Shown here: positions 11,074 through 20,801 of the stretch, one piece after another | How the letters are laid out: the number at the start of each line of letters is the position of its first letter | Position numbering within the stretch: the stretch's first letter is position 1 | Assembly (NCBI RefSeq): GCF_910589175.1 | Contig: NZ_CAJURR010000005.1 | Span: 24,873 to 88,872 of the forward strand | Length of the DNA: 64,000 nucleotides | Reading direction: 5' to 3' | DNA from: an uncultured Lactobacillus sp. | GTDB lineage: Bacteria > Bacillota > Bacilli > Lactobacillales > Lactobacillaceae | Notes under the pieces: model-generated | Databases searched by the model: none | Told to the model about the DNA's origin: nothing | Seen by the model: only the letters and a program-made list of their open reading frames with translations | Position numbers and translations under genes: made by a program

Positions 11074-12582
11074 ATGAAAAAAGACAAATCAGTCAAAATT
11101 GGACTAAAGAGTCTAGTTTTGATGATCTTTTCAGCTATTTTTGGCTTTAGTAATTCTTTGACAGCCTATTATCAAATGGGTTATGCAAGTATTGTGTGGT
11201 ATATCATAACCGCAATTTTATTCTTTTTACCATCGGCTTTAATTTTTGCCGAATATGGTGCAGCTTTTAAAGGCGTTAAAGGCGGAATTTTTTCTTGGCT
11301 CAAAGGCTCAGTTAGTGAAAAAACAGCCTTTATCGGTACTTTTATTTGGTTAGCTGCTTGGGTAGTCTGGCTTGTATCATCGACACAATTTTTCTTAGTC
11401 TCGGTATCAACAGCAATCTCAGGTCATGATACTACTCAAAGCTGGCACTTTTTAAATTTGACATCAACACAACTTTTAGGAATTTTAGAAGTAGTATTTT
11501 TAGTAGTCGTAACATTCTTTGCTGCTAAAGGTGTTGATAAGATTGCAGCTGTAAGTAACGTTGGAGGCTTTTTTACTTTAGCCATTACAATTGGTTTTAC
11601 TTTGGTATCGATTTTAGTATTCTTTTTGAATCATGGAAAGTTAGCAGAACCTTTAACGGCTCAATCACTAGTTCATTCACCTAATCCTGCTTTTCAATCT
11701 CCAATTGCCGTTGTGTCTTTCATTGTTTATGCTTTGTTTGCTTACGGGGGTCTAGAAACATCAGCTGGTGTGATTGATTCAGTAGATAAACCTGAAAAAA
11801 CGTTTCCTAAGGCTTTAATTACTGCGATGATTTGGATGACAGCTCTATATGTTTTAAATATTTTAATGTGTGGGGTAGCTGCTAATTGGAGCAGCCAATT
11901 AAGTGGTAAAAATGTTGATTTGGCTAATGTTGAATATGTTTTAATTAACAATTTGGGAGTTGAAACTGGTAAAGCGATTGGACTTTCTCATTCCGCATCA
12001 TTAGCTTTAGGATCGGCCTTTTCCCGTTTTGCTGGATTAGCTGACGTTTTGGCAGGAATTTCAGCAGCATTTTTAATGGTTTATTCACCTGTTAAGTCAT
12101 TTATTGAAGGCTGTGATCCAAAACTTTTACCTAAATCATTAGTTAAATTAAATCGACACGGAATGCCAGAGCGTTCAATGTGGCTTCAGGCTATTATTGT
12201 TAGTGTTATTATTTTATTTATTTCCTTTGGTGGTAACGCAGCAGGCCAATTCTATACTATTTTAATGGATATGATGAACGTTTCTTCATCTGCACCATAT
12301 TTGTTCTTGATTGGTGCATATCCATTCTTTAAGATGAAAAAAGATATCGATCGTCCATTTATCTTTATTGAGGGTAAAAAGCGGGTATGGGCCGTAACAA
12401 TTGTTGTTTGGCTTGTAGTAGCAGTAGGAATCGTCTTTACTTGTATTGAGCCATTATTTACTGGTGATTATGCAACTTCATTCTGGACTGCTATTGGACC
12501 AGTGGCATTTGGTATTATTGCTTGGATATATTATTCATATCAAGAAAGAAAATCTGTTACTGTAATTGATGAAGAAGAATAA
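11074..12582 (+). CDS. APC-superfamily amino-acid permease, YjeM-like
   Basis: 502-aa membrane protein with about 12 hydrophobic segments. The opening (SLVLMIFSAIFGFSNSLTA) and body resemble the glutamate/GABA family transporter YjeM; substrate not determinable. A TAG lies in frame just upstream, so ATG 11074 is the first possible start, although the best ribosome-binding sequence (GAGGGAG) is an unusually long ~17 bases away. Ends at a terminator shared with the convergent cls gene. Confidence 0.8.
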   Translation: MKKDKSVKIGLKSLVLMIFSAIFGFSNSLTAYYQMGYASIVWYIITAILFFLPSALIFAEYGAAFKGVKGGIFSWLKGSVSEKTAFIGTFIWLAAWVVWLVSSTQFFLVSVSTAISGHDTTQSWHFLNLTSTQLLGILEVVFLVVVTFFAAKGVDKIAAVSNVGGFFTLAITIGFTLVSILVFFLNHGKLAEPLTAQSLVHSPNPAFQSPIAVVSFIVYALFAYGGLETSAGVIDSVDKPEKTFPKALITAMIWMTALYVLNILMCGVAANWSSQLSGKNVDLANVEYVLINNLGVETGKAIGLSHSASLALGSAFSRFAGLADVLAGISAAFLMVYSPVKSFIEGCDPKLLPKSLVKLNRHGMPERSMWLQAIIVSVIILFISFGGNAAGQFYTILMDMMNVSSSAPYLFLIGAYPFFKMKKDIDRPFIFIEGKKRVWAVTIVVWLVVAVGIVFTCIEPLFTGDYATSFWTAIGPVAFGIIAWIYYSYQERKSVTVIDEEE

Positions 12583-12587
12583 ATAAG

Positions 12588-12636
12588 AAAAAGAGGCATA
12601 CTCAACTAAAAAGCTAAGTATGTCTCTTTCTTTTTA
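12588..12636. terminator. Shared terminator between permease and cls
   Basis: AAAGAGGCATACT pairs with AGTATGTCTCTTT (one G-T); T-rich to the right and A-rich to the left, so it can act for both convergent genes. Confidence 0.75.
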
Positions 12637-14121
12637 TAAAATTGGTGATAGCAATCTTGAAAAGTATTGTTTAAATTTACGCCAATGAGATTGCTTTTCA
12701 AAGTATTCTTTTGTGAGTAAAGTTGACTCTTTTAAATCTTCTTCAAAAATTTCTTTTAATTCCTTGGTGAGAGCTGGACTATATGTAAATGCATTTACTT
12801 CAAAGTTTAATTGATAACTACGAAAATCTTGATTTGCGGATCCGACTGAAGCAATATTAGATCCACTAACAATAGTTTTCGCATGAATAAAGCCATTATC
12901 ATATTTGTAAACTTTAACCCCTTGATTAACTAGGTATTTTGCATAGTACTCAGTTGCCCGGTAGACAAAGGGATGATCGGGCATAGAAGGAATCATAATT
13001 CGTACATCAACTCCACTTTTTGCTGCAATGATTAAAGCTTCTAAGATTGAATCACCCGGGATTAAGTAGGGAGTTTGAATGTAGACATAATTTTGTGCTT
13101 GAGCAATTATTTCTTCATAAGCTCGCCGAATACCAAAGTGACTATTATCTGGTCCCGATGAAACAATTTGCATTGGGACTAAGTCTTTAGATTGAACTAC
13201 TTTTAATTCAAATGTTTCAATTAAGTGATCAATATTATATTTTGGAAGATGAGATCTACGACAGCTGGTATTCCAATCCATTGCAAAACGAATTTCCATT
13301 AATAAAGCTGCTTGTCCTACTACGCGAAGGTGGGTATCACGCCAGTGTCCAAACTTTTTACTTCGATCAATGTATTGATTACCAATATTGAAGCCGCCAA
13401 TATATCCAATTTCATTGTCGATAATTACCAATTTTCTGTGTAAATGATAGTTAGCACGAGGAGTAGTAAAAAGACGGTTTCCAGCTGTTGAAATGAAAGG
13501 CTGTGCTTCTCCTCCTAACTGACGAAGTTTTTTAAAAAAAGATGGTCGTGTACCACGAGAGCCGCTTGCATCATATAAAACTCTAATTTTAACGCCCCGA
13601 CTAGCTGCTTTTTCTAAAGCTTGTAAGACTTGATTTCCTAATTGATCATCATAAAATGTATAAAATTCTACATTAATGCTTTTTTTTGCTTCCTCAATAT
13701 TTTTTATAAGATTCGGAAATAAAACTTGTCCGTCGATAAAAGTCTCGACTTCGTTATTAAAAGTTAAAAGGGCATCATCGTTATTTAGATTCAGTTCTAC
13801 TAAGCGTCTTGCACGTGGATTCTGGGATTTACTAGGGAGTAAATCATGGATTCTTAAGAGCCTATTTTGTTCATTGAGAAAATGATCACGAATTTTTTTC
13901 TGTTCAGTTTCAATTGAGAAGATATCATCGTGTGATAATTGCCGACCAGTAAATAAATATAAAACAAAACCAACATAAGGCAAGATAGACAAAATCAAGA
14001 GCCAGGCCCAAGTAGAAGCAATGTCACGATGACTACGAAAAACAGTCCAAATTGCTAGCCCAACATTAATTAACCAAAGGATTTCGATTATCCTTCTAAT
14101 TATGTCCCAAGTTAAAATCAT
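12634..14121 (-). CDS. cls: Cardiolipin synthase (phospholipase D family)
   Basis: Condenses two phosphatidylglycerols to cardiolipin in the membrane. Start at 14121 (MILTWDIIRR) because GGGGG precedes it at good spacing; the frame stays open upstream but would overlap thyA. 495 aa: two N-terminal membrane helices, then two PLD domains. The first HKD motif is intact (HRKLVIIDNEIGYIGG, about 231-246). The second reads HAKTIVSGSNIASVGSANQD, where the Asp at position 8 of the HxKxxxxD motif is Gly, an unusual change in this family. Confidence 0.92.
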   Translation of the reverse strand: MILTWDIIRRIIEILWLINVGLAIWTVFRSHRDIASTWAWLLILSILPYVGFVLYLFTGRQLSHDDIFSIETEQKKIRDHFLNEQNRLLRIHDLLPSKSQNPRARRLVELNLNNDDALLTFNNEVETFIDGQVLFPNLIKNIEEAKKSINVEFYTFYDDQLGNQVLQALEKAASRGVKIRVLYDASGSRGTRPSFFKKLRQLGGEAQPFISTAGNRLFTTPRANYHLHRKLVIIDNEIGYIGGFNIGNQYIDRSKKFGHWRDTHLRVVGQAALLMEIRFAMDWNTSCRRSHLPKYNIDHLIETFELKVVQSKDLVPMQIVSSGPDNSHFGIRRAYEEIIAQAQNYVYIQTPYLIPGDSILEALIIAAKSGVDVRIMIPSMPDHPFVYRATEYYAKYLVNQGVKVYKYDNGFIHAKTIVSGSNIASVGSANQDFRSYQLNFEVNAFTYSPALTKELKEIFEEDLKESTLLTKEYFEKQSHWRKFKQYFSRLLSPIL

Positions 14122-14255
14122 TAGAATTCCCCCAAAGTTTATAATATATAATTCTACCATATCAATGAATGCACAAAATGTAGTGTTTGTATTTACCAAG
14201 ATACAAAATATATGGTATTTTAAGATGAAGACGCGGAATAGAAAGAAGAAATAAA

Positions 14256-15212
14256 ATGGCAACTTTAGAGCAACCATATTTAGATTTACTAAGTAAAATA
14301 ATGAGTGAAGGGCATGACAAGGAAGATAGGACTGGTACAGGTACTAGAAGCTTGTTTGGAGCCCAAATGAGATTTGATTTAAATGATGGTTTTCCTATTT
14401 TAACTACTAAAAAAATACCTTTTGGACTTATTAAGAGCGAATTGTTATGGTTTTTACGAGGAGACACTAACATCCGTTTTTTGCTAGAACATAATAATCA
14501 TATTTGGGATGAATGGGCCTTTAAAAATTGGGTAGAGAGCAGTGAGTATCAGGGGCCAGATATGACTAATTTTGGTCTTAGAAGTCAAGAAGACCCAGAA
14601 TTTAAAAAGATCTATCAAGAAGAAATGAAAAAATTTGATCAAAAAGTCCTAGCAGACCGGACTTTCGCAGAGAAGTATGGAAATTTAGGAGACGTTTATG
14701 GCGCCCAGTGGAGACATTGGCAGAAACGTGAAGGTGGCTTTATTGATCAAATTCAAAATGTAATTGATCAAATTAAGAAAACACCTTATTCTCGTCGCTT
14801 AATTGTTAGCGCATGGAATCCAGAAGATGTACCAGCGTCTGCTTTACCTCCATGTCATGTCTTGTTTCAGTTTTATGTTAATGACGGGCGTTTAAGTCTA
14901 CAGCTATATCAAAGATCAGGCGACATGTTTTTGGGTGTACCGTTTAATATTGCTAGTTATGCTTTACTAGTAAATTTAATCGCGCGTGAAACTGGTTTAA
15001 AGCCGGGTGAATTTATTCATACCTTAGGGGATGCTCATATTTATAAAAATCACTTTAACCAAGTTAAAGAATTATTGAATCGATCTGCATATGACGCTCC
15101 TATGCTTTGGCTAAATCCGGATAAAAAATTAGTACAGGATTTTGAAATGAAAGATATCAAGTTAATTAATTACCGGCATCATGGCACTATTAAGGCGCCG
15201 GTAGCCGTTTAA
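14256..15212 (+). CDS. thyA: Thymidylate synthase
   Basis: Makes dTMP from dUMP using methylene-tetrahydrofolate. 318 aa, the long lactobacillar form with the ~50-residue insertion seen in the L. casei enzyme. Catalytic Cys200 lies in [10 protein letters not shown]; folate/dUMP contacts include RTGTGT and [15 protein letters not shown]. Start ATG after GAAAGAAG. It is followed after 17 bases by dfrA, which regenerates tetrahydrofolate, so the pair is a functional operon. Confidence 0.98.
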   Translation: MATLEQPYLDLLSKIMSEGHDKEDRTGTGTRSLFGAQMRFDLNDGFPILTTKKIPFGLIKSELLWFLRGDTNIRFLLEHNNHIWDEWAFKNWVESSEYQGPDMTNFGLRSQEDPEFKKIYQEEMKKFDQKVLADRTFAEKYGNLGDVYGAQWRHWQKREGGFIDQIQNVIDQIKKTPYSRRLIVSAWNPEDVPASALPPCHVLFQFYVNDGRLSLQLYQRSGDMFLGVPFNIASYALLVNLIARETGLKPGEFIHTLGDAHIYKNHFNQVKELLNRSAYDAPMLWLNPDKKLVQDFEMKDIKLINYRHHGTIKAPVAV

Positions 15213-15229
15213 ATGTTGAGGAAAGAACA

Positions 15230-15733
15230 ATGATTAGATTTATTTGGGCAGAAGATGAAGATGGACGTATTGGTTACCAGGGTGCTTTGCCCTGGCATTT
15301 GCCCGCTGATTTAAAACATTTTAAAGAGCTGACTAGTAATCATATTATCGTTATGGGACGAAAAACATTTGATAGTTTTCCCGGATTACTTCCTAAAAGA
15401 AAACATATCATCCTTTCTACTAATCCAATTTTACAACGTAGATATCAAGATAATTCAGAGGTTAAAGTTTTTTCACAAATTGAACAGTTGAAAAATTGGA
15501 TCGAAGATCACACTGAAGAAACAATTGATATTATTGGAGGTGCTGAAGTTTTTAAAGAATTTAAGGATGAAGTAGATGTTCTTGAAAAGACAAAAATTCA
15601 CCATATATTTAAGTGTGATACATGGATGCCGGAACTAAAGTATGAAGACTTTAAATTAGTAAATTCCGAAAGTCATCATCCAAATGGAAATAATAAATTT
15701 GATTACGACTTTTTAGAGTATAAGAGAATATAA
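15230..15733 (+). CDS. dfrA: Dihydrofolate reductase
   Basis: NADPH-dependent reduction of dihydrofolate, the target of trimethoprim. 167 aa. The conserved LPWHLPADLKHFKELT includes the active-site Asp; VMGRKTFDSFP and IIGGAEVFKEF are NADPH-site motifs. Co-transcribed with thyA. Confidence 0.97.
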   Translation: MIRFIWAEDEDGRIGYQGALPWHLPADLKHFKELTSNHIIVMGRKTFDSFPGLLPKRKHIILSTNPILQRRYQDNSEVKVFSQIEQLKNWIEDHTEETIDIIGGAEVFKEFKDEVDVLEKTKIHHIFKCDTWMPELKYEDFKLVNSESHHPNGNNKFDYDFLEYKRI

Positions 15734-15757
15734 AGAACTTCACTTATAAATATTTAG

Positions 15758-15803
15758 AAATGCTGATATTTATTACTTTTTTGTAATGGTATCAGCATTT
15801 TTA
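15758..15803 (+). terminator. Terminator after dfrA
   Basis: AAATGCTGATA pairs with ATCAGCATTT (long loop) and is followed by TTTT. Confidence 0.75.
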
Positions 15804-15812
15804 TGTATTTAG

Positions 15813-15822
15813 TTACCGGTAA
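15813..15822. promoter_or_regulatory. Perfect palindrome TTACCGGTAA upstream of sugar transporter
   Basis: A 10-bp perfect palindrome just upstream of the -35 box of the transporter promoter. It may bind a LacI/GalR- or MsmR-type regulator. Function inferred from position only. Confidence 0.35.
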
Positions 15823-15836
15823 CAATTAATCCTATA

Positions 15837-15865
15837 TTGAAAGCATTTTTACTCTTGCTTAATAT
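15837..15865 (+). promoter_or_regulatory. Promoter of the SLC45-like transporter
   Basis: TTGAAA, 17-base spacer, TAATAT. Confidence 0.55.
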
Positions 15866-15871
15866 AAAATT

Positions 15872-15888
15872 ATTGAAAGCGCTTAGTT
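15872..15888. promoter_or_regulatory. cre-like site (CcpA)
   Basis: ATTGAAAGCGCTTAGTT fits the cre consensus WTGNAANCGNWNNCW with one mismatch (G for C at the penultimate conserved base). It lies just downstream of the promoter, where CcpA would act as a roadblock, consistent with carbon catabolite repression of a sugar transporter. Confidence 0.55.
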
Positions 15889-15908
15889 AAAAAGTGAGGG
15901 AGAAAATT

Positions 15909-17252
15909 ATGGATGAAAATAACAAAGTATCTGGCTTACCAGAACTTGCAAAAAGTGTGATCTGGATGATTAATTTTGGGTCCTTAGGTATTCAAATTGC
16001 TTTTACTCTTGAAACATCACAAATGAGTCGAATTTTTCAAACCTTAGGAGCTGATCCAACTAAACTGGGATGGTTCTTTATTTTACCGCCTTTGGCTGGG
16101 TTAGTGGTACAGCCAGCTATTGGATCATTCTCTGACAGAACTTGGGCTCCAAAACTTGGTGGAAGAAGATTACCTTACTTATTAATTGGGATGATCTTTG
16201 CAATGATTATGATGTTATTTTTACCAAACATTGGGAGTTTAGGCTTAGGATATGGCTCTATTGAAGCATTAGTATTTGGAGCTATTGCAATTGCAATTTT
16301 AGATGTAGCAGCAAATATGGCTATGCAACCATTTAAAATGATGATTGGTGATATGGTTAATGATGAGCAAAAATCATATGCATATGGTATCCAAAGTATG
16401 CTTTCAAATTCAGGTGCAGTAATTGCAGCATTTTTCCCATTTCTATTAACAGTTCTAGGAGTTGCTAATACTGCTAAAAAGGGTGTAGTACCTCAATCAG
16501 TTGTAATTTCATTTTATGTAGGAGCTACAATACTTGTCATTACAAGTTTGTTAACCGTAACAAAAGTTCATGAATATGATCCAAAAACTTATGCTCGTTA
16601 TCATGGTATTAAAGAAGAAGATAACAAAGAAGGCGGAAACTGGTTTGAGCTGTTAAAAAAGGCACCTAAAGTTTTCTGGCAAGTTTCATTAGTACAATTA
16701 TTTTGTTGGTTTTCATTCCAATATTTATCAACTTATGCTACAGGTGCAATTGCAGAAAATGTTTGGAAAGTAACAGATCCATCTTCGGCTGGTTATCAAT
16801 TAGCCGGAAACTGGTTTGGGGTTTTAACAGCTGTTCAATCAATTGCCGCAGTGATATGGTCATATGTTTTGGCAAAGGTGCCAAATAATCATCATAAGGT
16901 TGGATATGGTATTAGTTTATTATTAGGAGCAATAGGATATGGTTCCATCTTCTTTGTCCATTCTCAAAATATTTTGATTGTATCATTTATTTTAATTGGA
17001 ATTTCTTGGGCAGCTATGAACACTTATCCACTAACTATGGTTTCTAATGCCTTATCCGGTAAACACATGGGGACGTATTTAGGTTTATTTAATTGTTCCA
17101 TTTGCTTACCTCAAATAATTGCTTCATTATTAAGTTTTATACTATTTCCACTAATGAAATATTCAATGCCAGCGATGATGTTGACTGCAGGAATTTCGGG
17201 TGTTTTAGCAGCAGTTTGTGTGCTGTTTATTAAGGAAACATATCAAAACTAA
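15909..17252 (+). CDS. MFS sugar transporter, SLC45/GPH-like
   Basis: 447 aa with about 12 membrane segments. SFSDRTWAPKLGGRRLPYLL (loop 2-3) is the D-R...GRR motif of SLC45-type sucrose/maltose:cation symporters. ATG 15909 chosen because GTGAGGGAG lies 6 bases upstream; an in-frame GTG at 15894 would sit on that site. The adjacent cre-like site supports a sugar substrate; which one is unknown. Confidence 0.8.
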   Translation: MDENNKVSGLPELAKSVIWMINFGSLGIQIAFTLETSQMSRIFQTLGADPTKLGWFFILPPLAGLVVQPAIGSFSDRTWAPKLGGRRLPYLLIGMIFAMIMMLFLPNIGSLGLGYGSIEALVFGAIAIAILDVAANMAMQPFKMMIGDMVNDEQKSYAYGIQSMLSNSGAVIAAFFPFLLTVLGVANTAKKGVVPQSVVISFYVGATILVITSLLTVTKVHEYDPKTYARYHGIKEEDNKEGGNWFELLKKAPKVFWQVSLVQLFCWFSFQYLSTYATGAIAENVWKVTDPSSAGYQLAGNWFGVLTAVQSIAAVIWSYVLAKVPNNHHKVGYGISLLLGAIGYGSIFFVHSQNILIVSFILIGISWAAMNTYPLTMVSNALSGKHMGTYLGLFNCSICLPQIIASLLSFILFPLMKYSMPAMMLTAGISGVLAAVCVLFIKETYQN

Positions 17253-17261
17253 AGTTTATTA

Positions 17262-17307
17262 AAAATAGGTTACTCTGATAAACATATCAAAGTGACCTAT
17301 TTTTCTA
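17262..17307. terminator. Terminator between transporter and P-type ATPase
   Basis: AAATAGGTTACT pairs with AGTGACCTATTT (one G-T), T-run to the right, A-rich to the left; probably serves both convergent genes. Confidence 0.75.
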
Positions 17308-17324
17308 TGAATTAGTATATTTTA

Positions 17325-19592
17325 TTACTTGTTTTTCATAATTGGTTGATAGAATAAATCAATTATAATTGCTGCAACTAAGGCCACAATTATGGTTAAG
17401 CCAAGATTTGTAAAGCTAATTTGAGTCATGGCTAAACCAAATAATGCTAAAGCAAAAGTTAATAAGACATCAATGATTTGAACGATAGCAACTGATTTTG
17501 ATGGAACTGATTGCCAGAAAAATTTTCTAGTTCTAGTAATTAATACAATCAACATTGCACTTAAAACTAGGTAAACATAAACCATTGTAGAAACAGTTCC
17601 CTGAGTATAGTTATGAGATACAAGGTACCAAACAAAGCCAAAACCAATTGCAGTCCAGCCTGCAGCAAGAGAGAAAGCAATTTTAGCTAATTTGAGCATA
17701 TTCCAACTTTCTGGCTTATAAGTAATGTGCGTATTATCTGTTCCGATCATCATAGTCACCATATTATTCATAATGGTATAAATAACCATTGCATTTAATG
17801 CCATGGGAATATAGTTAAAGCATAGGTAACCAAATGTTAAAAGCATTGTTAGTTCAGCTGTGCGAGATAATTTAGTTAAAGACCAGGTTGTCATTCTTTG
17901 GTAAACTCTGTGGCCGGCATCAAGAATTTTAACAATTGGAGTTAAACCGTCTTCCAAAAGAACCATCTTACCACTTCGTTTAGCGACGTCAGCAGCATTT
18001 GAAACAGCGATTCCAACTTCAGCTTGCTTTAATGCAGGAGCATCGTTAACTCCGTCACCAGTCATTCCGACAATATAGCCATCTTTTTGGAATAGTTTAA
18101 CCATCTTAAGCTTATCTTCTGGTAAAACGTCAGCAATTCCGGCTAAATCATTAACATCAGTTTTATCATTGAAATCGTGAATTGAAATAACTTTTCCTTT
18201 TAAGCCAACCTCTTTAGCAACTGCTTCAGCAGTTCTGCGGTTATCTCCAGTCAACATAATTGGCTTGATTCCACGTTTTTTAAGTTCTTCTAGAGCCTTT
18301 TTTGAATCTGATCTAACTTTATCACGTAAAATAAATATTCCAGCTAGTTTGTCATTAATTAGAACTGCAACTGAACGACCAGCAGTAAAATCAATATTTT
18401 TTGCTTCTTCATCAGCATTTTTATCTATTAAAGAAAGTTGCTTAAAAGAACCTAACTTGATATTGTAGCCGCCAACGGTAGCCATTGAATATCCCGTATC
18501 AGATGTGAAGGGAATAAATTTTTCTGGAGTATCAGGGGTAATGCCTTTTTCTTTAAGATATTCATTGATTGCAGAATCAATGATGCTAGGACTACGTTTA
18601 TCAGTAGCTGCTCCAACTAAAGCAAGAACTTCCTTATTTGGAAGATGGCTTAGATTATCCCATTGAGAGACGGCTGTCTTATTTTCAGTAATTGTTCCAG
18701 TTTTATCAAGTAACAATAAGTTTAAGTTTGCAGCATCTTGAATACCGGTTAAGTCAGATGTTAATACTCCTTCTTTACTTAGACGAGTGGCCTCAAAAGA
18801 ATTAGATAAGGCAAAGGTAGATGGCATAGCAACCGGAATAGAGGCAATAAACATCATAGCTAAGAATGGGAGCATTTCAATGACATTCTGTCCGCGAATC
18901 AATGCCGCAATTACTAAAATTAAAGTTAATATACCGTCTAAAAGACATAGATAATAGATAATTTTGGTTAATAATTGTTGTAAGTGACCAGGAGCAGCGG
19001 AATTGTTGATTAGATTAATAGTTTTTCCAGAACGAGAATTGCTTCCTGTTGCAGTTACTATTGCTAAAGCATCGCCATCAACTACTGTGGTTCCAGCATA
19101 GGCGGTATCACCGACAGATTTTTTAATTGCTTTTGATTCACCAGTAATGGAGCTTTCATCCACTGTAATCTGCCCTTGAGCAATTTTTACGTCAGCTGCT
19201 AAAACATCTCCGCGTTTTAAGCTGATTAAGTCTCCAACAGCAAGGAATTTTGAATTTATTTGTTTCCATTTACCACTTCTTTTTACAGAGACTGTTGGAG
19301 TTAGCTCATGAGAAATTGTATTTAGAACTCTGCGAGACTTTTTCTTTTGTGTAGCTCCATTAAACGCTGCAAATAAAAGCATTAATAAAACAAATAAGGA
19401 CTGGATCCATTTACCTAAAATGCATTCTAATAATAAGGCTGCTTCTAAAATCCAGGCCGATAAGTTCCATAACTTGGACATAAATTCTTTAAAGAAATTA
19501 AATTCAGGTTCGGGAACTTCATTTAGACCATCTTTTTTAAGACGCTCTTCTGCCTGGGCATCGGTTAACCCTTGCAGTTCTTTATTTTCCAT
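17325..19592 (-). CDS. P-type cation-transporting ATPase (P3A-like, H+-type)
   Basis: 755-aa membrane pump. The actuator motif is SSITGESKAI, the phosphorylation motif LLDKTGTIT (near residue 295), and the hinge MTGDGVNDAPALKQAEVGIAV. The first cytoplasmic segment, four helices before and about six after the large loops fit P-type ATPases; the compact size without a C-terminal regulatory domain and the opening LTDAQAEERLKKDGLNEVPE resemble plasma-membrane H+-ATPases. Start preceded by GGAGG. Divergent from the LysR gene. Ion specificity inferred. Confidence 0.88.
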   Translation of the reverse strand: MENKELQGLTDAQAEERLKKDGLNEVPEPEFNFFKEFMSKLWNLSAWILEAALLLECILGKWIQSLFVLLMLLFAAFNGATQKKKSRRVLNTISHELTPTVSVKRSGKWKQINSKFLAVGDLISLKRGDVLAADVKIAQGQITVDESSITGESKAIKKSVGDTAYAGTTVVDGDALAIVTATGSNSRSGKTINLINNSAAPGHLQQLLTKIIYYLCLLDGILTLILVIAALIRGQNVIEMLPFLAMMFIASIPVAMPSTFALSNSFEATRLSKEGVLTSDLTGIQDAANLNLLLLDKTGTITENKTAVSQWDNLSHLPNKEVLALVGAATDKRSPSIIDSAINEYLKEKGITPDTPEKFIPFTSDTGYSMATVGGYNIKLGSFKQLSLIDKNADEEAKNIDFTAGRSVAVLINDKLAGIFILRDKVRSDSKKALEELKKRGIKPIMLTGDNRRTAEAVAKEVGLKGKVISIHDFNDKTDVNDLAGIADVLPEDKLKMVKLFQKDGYIVGMTGDGVNDAPALKQAEVGIAVSNAADVAKRSGKMVLLEDGLTPIVKILDAGHRVYQRMTTWSLTKLSRTAELTMLLTFGYLCFNYIPMALNAMVIYTIMNNMVTMMIGTDNTHITYKPESWNMLKLAKIAFSLAAGWTAIGFGFVWYLVSHNYTQGTVSTMVYVYLVLSAMLIVLITRTRKFFWQSVPSKSVAIVQIIDVLLTFALALFGLAMTQISFTNLGLTIIVALVAAIIIDLFYQPIMKNK

Positions 19593-19715
19593 AAAAATCC
19601 TCCGTTAATTCTCTATTTTCTTAAAATATTTTAGCGCAGTTCTTGTTATTAAGAAAATATCAAATTAAGATAGGAGATATTAAAAATATAGATAATAAGT
19701 TAAAAGGTATTAATA

Positions 19716-20564
19716 ATGAATATTAAACAATTAAAATATTTTTTAGTGGTTGCTGAAGAGCGGCAGATTACGTCTGCTGCTAAAAAGTTATATATTGCTC
19801 AGCCACCTTTAAGTTATCAGTTAAAACAATTAGAAAAGGAAGTAGGGGTACAGCTTTTTGTTAGAACTGCCCATGGAATAGAACTGACAGAAGAAGGAAA
19901 AGTATTTCAAAAATATGCTGAAAAAATTGTTGCTCTGAGTATATCTGCTAAAAGCCAAATCCATCAAATTAAAGAGGGTGAATTAGGAAAAATTAGAATC
20001 GGAGTCATTTCTTCTTGTGGTGGAGTTGTCCCAAACGAGCAATTTAAAAAATTAGTAAAATACTATCCTAATGTATCCTTTGCAATACATGAAGCAAATA
20101 CTTTTGGCATTGTTGAACAACTACAAGACGGAATAGTAGATTTAGGAATAGTGCGGACACCTTTTAATCTTGAAGGACTAAATTTTAAAGACTTTCACCA
20201 GGAACCAATGGTAGCAGTGACAAGAGAAGAATTTTTTGAAAGAGGAGAAATTAAACATCTTAATGAATTAAAAGATAGGCCGATAATTTTATACCGAAGA
20301 TTTCAAGAAGTATTCAATCGTAGTTTTCGGCATCAGGGAATAAGGCCGTTCTATTCAGTAACTTGTGATGATGCAAGAACAGCAATTCACTGGGCGGATA
20401 AAGGTTTAGGGATAGCTTTAGTTCCGGAATCGATTGCCTTTACTTATGCAAAAAGTAAGATTATCCCAGTAAAGCATACTAACTGGATTACCCACTTAAA
20501 TTTAGTATGGCGTAAAGATAGAGAGGTGACGCCACTAATGGAAAAGATTATTGAAATGTTTTAA
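19716..20564 (+). CDS. LysR-family transcriptional regulator
   Basis: 282 aa. Winged HTH at 1-60 (LKYFLVVAEERQITSAAKKL, then QPPLSYQLKQLEKEVG), then a periplasmic-binding-protein-like effector domain from about 90. Divergent from the P-type ATPase with a 123-base AT-rich gap, the usual arrangement for a LysR regulator and its target; the target assignment is inference. Confidence 0.9.
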   Translation: MNIKQLKYFLVVAEERQITSAAKKLYIAQPPLSYQLKQLEKEVGVQLFVRTAHGIELTEEGKVFQKYAEKIVALSISAKSQIHQIKEGELGKIRIGVISSCGGVVPNEQFKKLVKYYPNVSFAIHEANTFGIVEQLQDGIVDLGIVRTPFNLEGLNFKDFHQEPMVAVTREEFFERGEIKHLNELKDRPIILYRRFQEVFNRSFRHQGIRPFYSVTCDDARTAIHWADKGLGIALVPESIAFTYAKSKIIPVKHTNWITHLNLVWRKDREVTPLMEKIIEMF

Positions 20565-20566
20565 AT

Positions 20567-20594
20567 TAAAAAAGCCAACCACTTTTGGTTGGCT
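20567..20594 (-). terminator. Terminator of the 31-aa peptide gene
   Basis: AGCCAACC / GGTTGGCT hairpin. The T-run (TTTTTT) is on the minus strand, directly after the stop codon of the small minus-strand gene, so it belongs to that gene rather than to lysR. Confidence 0.75.
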
Positions 20595-20601
20595 AAAAAA
20601 T

Positions 20602-20697
20602 CTAATTATGTTTAACAATTTTATAGTTTAGATAACGCTCAACAGCCTGGCGCATCAACTTGATTTTGCGGGGCTTGTAAATAATGATCTTTGCCAT
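20602..20697 (-). CDS. Small basic peptide, 31 aa, function unknown
   Basis: Minus-strand ORF beginning MAKIIIYKPRKIKLM and ending YKIVKHN; ten of 31 residues are Lys or Arg. GAAAGGAC lies 8 bases before the ATG, a TATACT -10-like box is about 25 bases upstream, and a dedicated terminator starts 8 bases after the stop. These signals argue for a real gene although it is very short. I do not recognise the family; a nucleic-acid-binding role would fit the composition only. Confidence 0.55.
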   Translation of the reverse strand: MAKIIIYKPRKIKLMRQAVERYLNYKIVKHN

Positions 20698-20801
20698 AAT
20701 ACGAGTCCTTTCATTATCAATTAGTATAGCTTTAAGATACAGAAAAACTATGAAGGAATGATGACTTTTTAAAGATTAATTTTAGAATTAGTTATTTTGT
20801 A

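Noticed and set aside
14122-14277. Upstream extension of cls (start at 14277)
   Set aside because: It would overlap thyA, has no ribosome-binding site and adds residues not seen in cardiolipin synthases.
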